A DNA stretch of 64,000 nucleotides from Actinoplanes campanulatus (GTDB lineage: Bacteria > Actinomycetota > Actinomycetes > Mycobacteriales > Micromonosporaceae): positions 124,001 through 188,000 of the forward strand of contig NZ_BMPW01000001.1 in assembly GCF_014647795.1 (NCBI RefSeq), given 5' to 3'. Below are positions 29,841 to 36,729 of this stretch, piece by piece. Every line of letters begins with the position of its first letter. Position 1 is the stretch's first letter. Under the pieces are notes generated by a model that did no database searches, was not told the origin of the DNA, and worked only from the letters and a program-made list of their open reading frames with translations. The position numbers and the translations under genes are program-made.

Positions 29841-29872
29841 GGGTTGGCGCTTCTCGCGAAGCCACCCCATCG

Positions 29873-29932
29873 CCCCGGGATCTTGGACGTTTTGCCACTG
29901 CGGGAGGTGGCGATACGTCCAAGATCGTGGGG
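29873..29932. repeat. REP-like palindrome, copy 4
   Basis: The left arm ATCTTGGACGT and the right arm ACGTCCAAGAT pair perfectly, extended by CCCC/GGGG at the ends, with GCCAC/GTGGC inside. Copies 3 and 4 are spaced like copies 1 and 2 (about 95-98 bp). Confidence 0.8.
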
Positions 29933-30069
29933 CGGTGAGGTGGTGATGCCCCCGGTGATGTTGGACGCTGAGGGTGCGGGCGGCCGATGCCGTCGCCGGC
30001 TTCTCTCGTCGATGTGGGTGACGCGGCTCGTGTGTGTTCGCGTCCTACCCGGACGGCAGAATGGGCGGC

Positions 30070-30534
30070 ATGCCTGATCAGCTTTCCGAACTGGTTGAGT
30101 CGCCCGGCGCCCGACCGGCAGTCGGTGTCGGCATGGTCCTTCTGCGGCCGGATGGCGCCGTGCTTCTGGGACGCCGGATCAAGCGGGGCGAGACGCCGAC
30201 CTGGTGCCTACCCGGCGGCCATCTGGAACATGGCGAGTCCTTCGAGCATGCGGCCGAGCGGGAGACCCTCGAAGAAGCCGGTCTCACCGTCGCCCACCCA
30301 CGAGCCTTCGGAGTCGCGCTCAACGTTGTCGAGGGCGGACTCGCCGCCGGCGTGGCAGCCGACTTCACCACGGGCGAGCCCCACCCGCTGGAACCCCACG
30401 TCTTCGAACGCTGGGAGTGGCACTCTTCGGCCCGCTTGCCGCAGCCGCTCTTCCCCGCCACCGCGGCCCTGCTCTCCCTGTGGTCGGAAACGCCACCCCC
30501 ACCCGGCTGGCGAACACACCGCTTCGCCAACTGA
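30070..30534 (+). CDS. Nudix hydrolase
   Basis: The 154-residue enzyme has the full Nudix box (GGHLEHGESFEHAAERE followed by TLEEAGL), with the catalytic REx(L)EE core, preceded by the usual strand-forming AVLLGRRIKRGETPTWCLPGG. Nudix enzymes hydrolyse nucleoside diphosphate derivatives; the WCLPGGHLE context resembles the MutT/NUDT15-like subgroup that cleans nucleotide pools, but this is not proof of substrate. An in-frame ATG at 30061 is an alternative start. It is isolated between two repeat-rich regions. Confidence 0.9.
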   Translation: MPDQLSELVESPGARPAVGVGMVLLRPDGAVLLGRRIKRGETPTWCLPGGHLEHGESFEHAAERETLEEAGLTVAHPRAFGVALNVVEGGLAAGVAADFTTGEPHPLEPHVFERWEWHSSARLPQPLFPATAALLSLWSETPPPPGWRTHRFAN

Positions 30535-30897
30535 CCGCCCCCCCCACCGAGCCGGCCGGCAACCCGCCCGTGCAATCCGGGTGAACATCAAGCCCAGCCG
30601 GAATGAGTCCCGGGCTTGCCAACCCGGCCGCCCCGGCGACGCCCGGTCTCGGCGGCCCTCGCCTCAAGACAACGAGGTGGAGCGTCCGGACGGTGACCAC
30701 CGATCTAACTCGAAAGTAGACCTACTTCCTCCCGATTAGGGCCGCTTCGCGCAGCGGAGCGGCAGGGACTCAGCCCGCCGGCCGCGCCGCAGGCGCAACC
30801 ACCCACCCACCTCGCGCGGCTCGGCGGACCGGCGTAGCCCTACGGAACGCTCCCGCCCGTACCGCTGAAGGGTTTGCGGAAAAGCCCAGCCAGACAA

Positions 30898-30971
30898 GGT
30901 TCGGGGGCGGGGGTGGCCAACGAAAGGTATCAAGCCTGACGGCCTTCGTCGGCCACCCCCGCCCCCGAACC
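30898..30971. repeat. long perfect inverted repeat (hairpin)
   Basis: Bases 30898-30918 and 30951-30971 are perfect reverse complements over 21 bp (GGTTCGGGGGCG on one side). Inside, ACGAAAGG and CCTTCGT extend the pairing, leaving a loop of about 15 bases. It could be a strong terminator for either flank or a structural element. Confidence 0.85.
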
Positions 30972-31182
30972 GTCCCAGCCGGAAGCAGAAGTCGGCGCCC
31001 GACCCGGCGGTCTCAACCGAAAGCAAGTCCCGGAGGTCCCAACCGAAAGCACAACCCGACGGACCCAGCCGAAAGCAAAGCCCGACAAACCAAACCGAAA
31101 GGGAGACCCGAGGGTCCCAACCGAAAGCGAGAATCGGCCCCGCCCCGAACCGTCCTGGCCGGAAGCGGGAAGTCGCTCCCGA
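30964..31182. repeat. 26-bp tandem repeat bounded by a 37-bp direct repeat
   Basis: Four full units of 26 bp (31013-31038, 31039-31064, 31065-31090, 31091-31116) and one partial unit to 31137 share the core ACCGAAAG and a GNCCCGA-type half. The array lies between two similar segments beginning CCCGAACCGTCC at 30964 and 31144, offset by 180 bp, each followed by GGCCGGAAGC-like sequence. The period is not a multiple of three, so it is not a coding repeat. Confidence 0.75.
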
Positions 31183-31218
31183 AGCGGCGCACCGGACGGT
31201 TCGGAGGGGAGAGACCGA

Positions 31219-33738
31219 TCAGTCGCGCTCGATCAGGTGGCCGATGATCTGCGGGCCCATCATGACCGCGACCCCGGACCCGTCCCGGCGCGCGTCCGGT
31301 TCGGGGAGTTCCACCGGATCGCCGGTGTTGCTGGCGCCGACCGGCCGCGGACCCACCCAGGCGACCGAGAGCCGCGACTCGCCCTTGAGGAAGCGCTGCA
31401 CCCGCACGCCACCGGTGGCCCGGCCCTTGGCCGGGTAGGAGGCGAACGGCGACACCTTCACCTGGGTGCCCGTGGACGTGACGACCATCGGCGCGCCGTG
31501 GGTGTCGTCCGTCGTGGACACCGCGTTGAAGGAGATCACCTCGGCGTCGGCGGCGACGTTGACGCCCGCCATGCCGCCGCCCTTGAGGCCCTGTGGCCGG
31601 ACCAGTTTGGCCGGGAAGCGCAGCAGGTTCGCGTCGGAGGTGACGAAGACGAGCGCCTCGCCCCCGTCGGTGAGCCAGGTGGCCTGGAGGACTTCGTCGC
31701 CCTCCTTGAGGGTGATCACCTCGAACTCGTCGGACCGCACCGGCCACTCCGGGGCGCACACCTTGACGATGCCCATTCTCGTGCCCATGGCGATGCCCGG
31801 CGAGCCCTCGGCCGCGAGCGGCGCGAGACCGACCACCCGTTCGCCCTGGTGCAGGGGGACGACTTCGGACGCGGACATGCCGCCGCGCAACGAGACCGTC
31901 CCCGATTGCTCGGGCAGGACGGGCAGCGGCAGCACGTCGGTCTTGAACGCCCGCCCCCGGTTGGTGATCAGCAGAACGCGCCCGCGGGCCGTCGAATGGA
32001 TGACGGCGCGGACCGCGTCGTGTTTGACCCGGCCGCTGCGGCTGTGGGCCTCGGTGGACTCCTCGCTCTCCGCCGCGGTCCGGGCGATGAGCCCGGAGGC
32101 GGAGAGGATGACCTGGCAGGGGTCGTCGGCGACCTCGAGCGGGCCGGCCGGCACCGAGGCGGCGAGGACCTCCTTGAGGTCACCGTCGATGAGGGTGGTG
32201 CGCCGGGCCGCGCCGAACTCCTTGGCGACGGCGGCCAGCTCGTCGGAGACGACCTTCTTCAGCACGGTCTCGTCGTCGAGGATGCGGCTGAGCTCGGCGA
32301 TCTCGTTGCGCAGCCGGTCCTGTTCGGCTTCCAGCTCGATCCGGTCGAACCGGGTGAGCCGCCGCAGCGGGGTGTCGAGGATGTAGGTGGCCTGGATGTC
32401 GGAGAGCCCGAACTCGCTCATCAGACCAGTCTTGGCGGCGGCCGCGTCGTCGCTGGCCCGGATGAGCGCGACGACCCGGTCGATGTCGATGAGCGCGATG
32501 AGCAGACCGTCGACGAGGTGCAGCCGGTCCTCGCGCTTGGTGCGCCGGAACAGGGTGCGGCGGGTCACCACGTCGTAGCGGTGCTGGACGAAGACCTCGA
32601 GAAGGGCCTTCAACCCGAGCGTACGAGGTTGCCCGTCGACGAGGACCAGGTTGTTGATGCCGAACGAACTCTCCAGCGGGGTGAGCCGGTAGAGGTCGGC
32701 GAGCAAGGCCTGCGGGTTGACGCCGACCTTGCACTCGATGACCAGGCGGGTGCCGTGCTCGCGGTCGGTGAGGTCCTTGACGTCGGCGATGCCGGTGAGC
32801 CGGGCGGCCTGACGCTGGCCACGCCGCGGGCCGGAGGTGATGACCTTGCCCTTCACCTCGTCGGTGATCGCCTCGATGATCTTCTCGGCACCGACGCCGT
32901 AGGGCAGTTCGGTGACGGTGATGGCCTGCCGGCCCCGGCCGCCCTCGAGCGGACCGGTCTCGGCGCGGGCCCGCAGGCGCACGACGCCACGGCCGGTCTC
33001 GTACGCCCGGCGCACCTCGTCGAGGCCGAGCAGCTGGCCACCGGTCGGCAGGTCGGGGCCGGGAACGTAGCGCATCAGCTCGTCGAGGCCGGCCCCGGGT
33101 TTGCGGATCAGGAGCCGGGCGGCGGCCACCACCTCGCCGAGGTTGTGCGGGATCATGTTGGTCGCCATCCCGACGGCGATCCCGGACGTGCCGTTGACCA
33201 GCAGGTTCGGGAAGGCGGCCGGGAGCACCTTGGGCTCCTGCTCGGAGCCGTCGTAGGTGGGCTTGAAGTCGACGGTGCCCTCGCCGAGCTCGCCGACCAG
33301 CAGCATGGCCTCGCGGGACATGCGTGCTTCGGTGTACCGCGCGGCGGCCGGGCCGTCGTCGGGTGAGCCGAAGTTGCCGTGGCCGTCGATGAGCGGCGTG
33401 TTGAGTGAGAAGTCCTGGGCGAGGCGGACCAGGGCGTCGTAGATCGCCACGTCGCCGTGCGGGTGGTACTTACCCATGACGTCGCCGACCACGCGGGCCG
33501 ATTTCACATACGGCCGGTCGGGACGCTGGCCCTGCTCGGACATGGACCAGAGGATCCGCCGGTGGACCGGTTTGAGGCCGTCCCGCGCGTCGGGCAGCGC
33601 CCGGGAGTGGATGACCGAGTACGCGTACTCCAGGTAGGAGTCCTCCACCTCGGTGACCAGCGGGTTGTCGATGATCCGGGCGCCGGCCTGGTCGAACGCT
33701 GACAGGTCGACGCGCTTGTCGGTTTTGCGGCGTGCCAT
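31219..33738 (-). CDS. parC: type II DNA topoisomerase subunit A (ParC/GyrA-like)
   Basis: The 839-residue subunit breaks and rejoins DNA. The breakage domain starts near residue 35. RPYVKSARVVGDVMGKYHPHGD corresponds to the quinolone-resistance region (in separate pieces here: residues 75-96), and the catalytic Tyr lies in AARYTEARM (residue 135). The C-terminal beta-pinwheel has repeats such as GRAFKTDVLPLPVLP but no clear GyrA-box, which favours a decatenase (topoisomerase IV-like) over gyrase. In actinobacteria gyrB-gyrA normally sit next to dnaA/recF, which are absent here. It follows parE with 14 bases between, on the same strand. Confidence 0.88.
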   Translation of the reverse strand: MARRKTDKRVDLSAFDQAGARIIDNPLVTEVEDSYLEYAYSVIHSRALPDARDGLKPVHRRILWSMSEQGQRPDRPYVKSARVVGDVMGKYHPHGDVAIYDALVRLAQDFSLNTPLIDGHGNFGSPDDGPAAARYTEARMSREAMLLVGELGEGTVDFKPTYDGSEQEPKVLPAAFPNLLVNGTSGIAVGMATNMIPHNLGEVVAAARLLIRKPGAGLDELMRYVPGPDLPTGGQLLGLDEVRRAYETGRGVVRLRARAETGPLEGGRGRQAITVTELPYGVGAEKIIEAITDEVKGKVITSGPRRGQRQAARLTGIADVKDLTDREHGTRLVIECKVGVNPQALLADLYRLTPLESSFGINNLVLVDGQPRTLGLKALLEVFVQHRYDVVTRRTLFRRTKREDRLHLVDGLLIALIDIDRVVALIRASDDAAAAKTGLMSEFGLSDIQATYILDTPLRRLTRFDRIELEAEQDRLRNEIAELSRILDDETVLKKVVSDELAAVAKEFGAARRTTLIDGDLKEVLAASVPAGPLEVADDPCQVILSASGLIARTAAESEESTEAHSRSGRVKHDAVRAVIHSTARGRVLLITNRGRAFKTDVLPLPVLPEQSGTVSLRGGMSASEVVPLHQGERVVGLAPLAAEGSPGIAMGTRMGIVKVCAPEWPVRSDEFEVITLKEGDEVLQATWLTDGGEALVFVTSDANLLRFPAKLVRPQGLKGGGMAGVNVAADAEVISFNAVSTTDDTHGAPMVVTSTGTQVKVSPFASYPAKGRATGGVRVQRFLKGESRLSVAWVGPRPVGASNTGDPVELPEPDARRDGSGVAVMMGPQIIGHLIERD

Positions 33739-33752
33739 TGGTAGCGGACCTC

Positions 33753-35810
33753 TCAGGCGTCGATCGTCTCTTGGTCGATCCGGCCGGCGGCCTCGATCAA
33801 CCAGTTCTTCCGGGGCTCGACCCGTTCACCCATCAGCAGTTCGAGGGTGGCTTCGGCTCGTTCGGCGTCCTCGATGGTGATCCGCCGGACGGTCCGCTCG
33901 GCGGGGTTCATCGTGGTGTCCCACAGCTCGTCGGCGTCCATCTCGCCGAGGCCCTTGAACCGGGGCACCGGCTTCTGCACCTGGCGGCCGGAGCGCTCCA
34001 GCCGGCCGACGGTGCTCTCCATCTCCTGCTGGGTGTAGGTGTAGAGGGTCTCGCTGTTGCGGCCCTTGGTGACGACCTTGTGCAGCGGCGGCATGGCGGC
34101 GAAGAGCCGGCCGTGCTCGATGACGGGCCGCATGTACTTGGCGAACAGGGTGATCAGCAGGGTCCGGATGTGCGAGCCGTCGACATCCGCGTCGGCCATG
34201 ATCATGACGCGGCCGTAGCGCATCTGGCCGATGTCGAAGGTGCGGCCCGAGCCGGCACCGAGCACCTGCACGATGGCCGAGCACTCGGCGTTGTCGAGGA
34301 CCTGCTGGAGGCTGGCCTTCTGGACATTCAGGATCTTGCCGCGGATCGGCAGCAGGGCCTGGTATTCCGAGCTACGGGCCATCCGGGCGGTGCCGAGGGC
34401 CGAGTCGCCCTCCACGATGAACAGCTCGGAGCGGTCGATGCCGATGGCCCGGCAGTCGACCAGCTTGGCCGGCATCGACGCGCCCTCCAGGGCGGTCTTG
34501 CGGCGGGCCGCGTCCTTCTGCTGCTTCTGGGTGAGCCGGACGCGGGCCGCGTCCACCACCTTCTGCAGGACGGTCCGGGCCTCGGTCTTGGTGCGCCGCC
34601 CGTCGATCCACTCTTTGAGGTACGCCTCGACGAGCCCCTGCATGACCCGGGTGACCCCGGCCGTGGACAGCTCGTCCTTGGTCTGCGAGGTGAACTGCGG
34701 CTCCGGCACCCGCACGTGGATGACCGCGGTCATGCCCTCCAGGAAGTCGTCCAGGACGGGCGGCTCCTCCTTGGGCTTGAGCAGCGCGCGGGCGTTGCGG
34801 ACGGCCTCGGTGAGGGCCCGCACCAGGGCCCGCTCGAAGCCCTTGCGGTGGGTGCCGCCGTGCACGTTGCGGATGGTGTTGGTGAAGCACTCGACGGTGC
34901 GCTCGTAGCCGGTGCCCCAGCGGAAGGCGACCTCGATCTGGGCGGTCCGGACGACATTGGACTGCATCACGCCGTTGGCGTCGGCGGCGTTCTCCTTGTA
35001 CGTCCCCTCGCCGGTGACCATGAGGACACCGGAGACCGGCTTGTCCGCGGCCGGGGTGAGGAACTCCACCATGTCGGCCAGGCCGTTCGGGTAGTGGAAC
35101 GTCTCGGTGGCCGGCTCCTCGGCGGTCGCGTCGAAGAGTGTGTACTGAACGCCGGGGACCAGGAACGCGGTGTTGCGCAGCTTGGTCCGCACGTTGTCGA
35201 CGTCGAGGCGGGCGCCGGTCTCGAAGTAACGGGCGTCGTACCAGTACCGGATCGAGGTGCCGCCGGGCTCGCCCCGCTTCATCCGGCGGACCACGCGCAG
35301 GCCGGGCTCGCGGGTGAACGACGCGTCCGGGCCCGGGCCGTCGAAGACGCCGGGGACGCCGCGCTGGAACGAGATCTCGTGGACCTTGCCGTCCCGCTTC
35401 ACGGTGACGTCGAAGCGGTGGGACAGCGCGTTGACCGCCGAGGCGCCGACGCCGTGCAGGCCGCCGGAGGTCTTGTAGCCGGAGCCGCCGAACTTGCCGC
35501 CGGCGTGCAGCCGGGTGAGCACCAGCTCGACGCCGCTCAGGCCGGACTTGGCGTGCACGTCGGTCGGGATGCCACGGCCGTCGTCGTCGACCTGCACCGA
35601 GCCGTCGGCGTGCAGGATCACCGCGATCGTGGTCGCGTGCCCGGCGACACCCTCGTCGGTGCAGTTGTCGATGATCTCGTTGGCCAGGTGGTTGATGCCC
35701 CGGCTGTCGGTGGAGCCGATGTACATGCCTGGGCGTTTCCGGACAGCGTCCAGCCCTTCCAGGTGTGTGAGGTCGTCAGCCCCATACAAGGTCTCTGGCT
35801 GTGCGGTCAC
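33753..35810 (-). CDS. parE: type II DNA topoisomerase subunit B (ParE/GyrB-like)
   Basis: The subunit of about 685 residues has the GHKL ATPase domain (EIIDNCTDEG, DDGRGIP, GGLHGVGASAVNAL), the transducer domain and the TOPRIM metal-binding part (LFIVEGDSALG, then MIMADADVDGSHIRTLLI and a C-terminal RFKGLGEMDADELW). The GTG at 35810 gives the expected N terminus (VTAQ, then LYGADDLTHLEG) with GGGAG upstream; an ATG 24 bases earlier (35834) is possible. It works with the ParC-like subunit in the same operon. Together they form the second topoisomerase of the cell. Confidence 0.9.
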   Translation of the reverse strand: MTAQPETLYGADDLTHLEGLDAVRKRPGMYIGSTDSRGINHLANEIIDNCTDEGVAGHATTIAVILHADGSVQVDDDGRGIPTDVHAKSGLSGVELVLTRLHAGGKFGGSGYKTSGGLHGVGASAVNALSHRFDVTVKRDGKVHEISFQRGVPGVFDGPGPDASFTREPGLRVVRRMKRGEPGGTSIRYWYDARYFETGARLDVDNVRTKLRNTAFLVPGVQYTLFDATAEEPATETFHYPNGLADMVEFLTPAADKPVSGVLMVTGEGTYKENAADANGVMQSNVVRTAQIEVAFRWGTGYERTVECFTNTIRNVHGGTHRKGFERALVRALTEAVRNARALLKPKEEPPVLDDFLEGMTAVIHVRVPEPQFTSQTKDELSTAGVTRVMQGLVEAYLKEWIDGRRTKTEARTVLQKVVDAARVRLTQKQQKDAARRKTALEGASMPAKLVDCRAIGIDRSELFIVEGDSALGTARMARSSEYQALLPIRGKILNVQKASLQQVLDNAECSAIVQVLGAGSGRTFDIGQMRYGRVMIMADADVDGSHIRTLLITLFAKYMRPVIEHGRLFAAMPPLHKVVTKGRNSETLYTYTQQEMESTVGRLERSGRQVQKPVPRFKGLGEMDADELWDTTMNPAERTVRRITIEDAERAEATLELLMGERVEPRKNWLIEAAGRIDQETIDA

Positions 35811-35931
35811 GAGGCGGCACTCCCGATCGGCCATGGGTGGTCAAGACGGCGCGAGCCTACCCGGCGCCTCCGACACTTCTGCCCCAGGCGAGGCAGGTCT
35901 AGACCATGCCGTAGCCAAAATCGGGGTAAAT

Positions 35932-35947
35932 GACCACAAAAGTGGTC
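35932..35947 (-). terminator. small hairpin after the cyclase gene
   Basis: GACCAC (35932-35937) and GTGGTC (35942-35947) pair around AAAA. It touches the TAG of the cyclase gene and lies 120 bases from the parE start. The stem is short, so this is a weak candidate. Confidence 0.3.
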
Positions 35948-36555
35948 TACGACACGACGGCCAGCGGCGCGGCCTGCGGCTGCAACGCTCGCCAGAGGTC
36001 CAGTGGGTAGGACTTGCCCGGAACCGACACCGGCGGCAGCTCCTGGTAGGCGATGAGCTCGTCGGTCACCTCCCGGGTGGCCGAGCAGACCACCACGGTG
36101 CCGTGCGGCGCGTACGCCTGCAGCCGGGCCGCAGTGCTCACCACGCTGCCACTGATCATCCCGTAGCCGCCGTCGAAAGCCGCCATCAGGTCGACGATCA
36201 CCTCCCCGGTGGCCAGCCCCACCCGGGTACGGACCGGGAACCTGCCGGCCAGGAGTCGCCCCCTCAACGTCTCCTGGACCGACAGGCCCGCTCGTACCGC
36301 GGAGGCCGCCGCCTCGGGCCCGAAGCCGTCCTCCGCGGCGCCGAACACCGCCATCACCGCGTCACCCACGTACTTCTCGACGATGCCGCCGCACTCGCGG
36401 ACCACCTCGGACACGACCGAGAAGTAGTCCCGTTGCAGCGCCCGCACCTCCGCGCAGTCCAGCCGGTCCACCAGAGCGGTGAAGCCGACGATGTCGATGA
36501 ACAGCACGGTCACGTTCTGGCGCCGCTCCTGTACGGCGGTAGTGATGGTGGTCAT
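35947..36555 (-). CDS. class III adenylate/guanylate cyclase domain protein, possibly inactive
   Basis: The 202-residue product is little more than a cyclase catalytic domain. Metal-binding Asp residues are kept at 21 (FIDIVGFT) and 65 (KYVGDAVMAVFG), and Lys61 is also kept. The transition-state Asn of the usual VNxAAR motif is replaced by Ser140 (GSVVSTAARL), while Arg144 remains. The GEVIVDLM stretch also departs from the normal GxVVxG. In actinomycetes this domain is often fused to a LuxR-type ATPase, and here such a protein is encoded divergently 174 bases away. So it may act as a regulatory subunit. Confidence 0.8.
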   Translation of the reverse strand: MTTITTAVQERRQNVTVLFIDIVGFTALVDRLDCAEVRALQRDYFSVVSEVVRECGGIVEKYVGDAVMAVFGAAEDGFGPEAAASAVRAGLSVQETLRGRLLAGRFPVRTRVGLATGEVIVDLMAAFDGGYGMISGSVVSTAARLQAYAPHGTVVVCSATREVTDELIAYQELPPVSVPGKSYPLDLWRALQPQAAPLAVVS

Positions 36556-36729
36556 GTCTCACGCTCCCCCAGATCACTGCGTTGACCGGGAGTACGGTGC
36601 CAGCCCTGGACAAGACGCGGATCCGCAGAACTACCTATCTCTGCAGCATCGATTTCCGTCGTTTTTGTGACGCAGAACAGTCCGAACCGACGACAACGTG
36701 ATAGGCCGATACGGATTAGGCTGCCGGGC
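36556..36729. other. divergent promoter region between cyclase and LAL regulator
   Basis: This 174-bp region is somewhat AT-richer than its surroundings, especially 36628-36680 (ACTACCTATCTCTGCAG and CGATTTCCGTCG words). I see no clear inverted repeat. Control of both genes from here is likely. Confidence 0.4.

Larger units (their letters stand above)
29147..30069. other. repeat-rich noncoding region, about 920 bp
   Basis: No gene is visible. The region contains the tail of the 18-bp repeat, four REP-like palindromes, and (29464-29774) a C-rich low-complexity stretch in which CGCCCGCGCCGCCCACGCCC-type words recur several times. Open frames here show no domain and are read on several frames at once, as expected of low-complexity DNA. 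Confidence 0.7.
30535..31218. other. noncoding region with large hairpin and tandem repeats, about 680 bp
   Basis: No gene is supported. The region contains GC-rich sequence (30535-30890), a very long inverted repeat (30898-30971) and a 26-bp tandem repeat (31013-31137) bounded by two similar 37-bp segments. It lies between the Nudix stop and the 3' end of parC. Confidence 0.7.

Noticed and set aside
29415-30077. Overlapping open frames in the repeat region
   Set aside because: All frames are open at once because of C-rich low-complexity DNA; no start site or domain is visible.
31237-33366. Open frame of 709 codons on the plus strand
   Set aside because: Antisense shadow of parC; composition is that of reversed topoisomerase codons.
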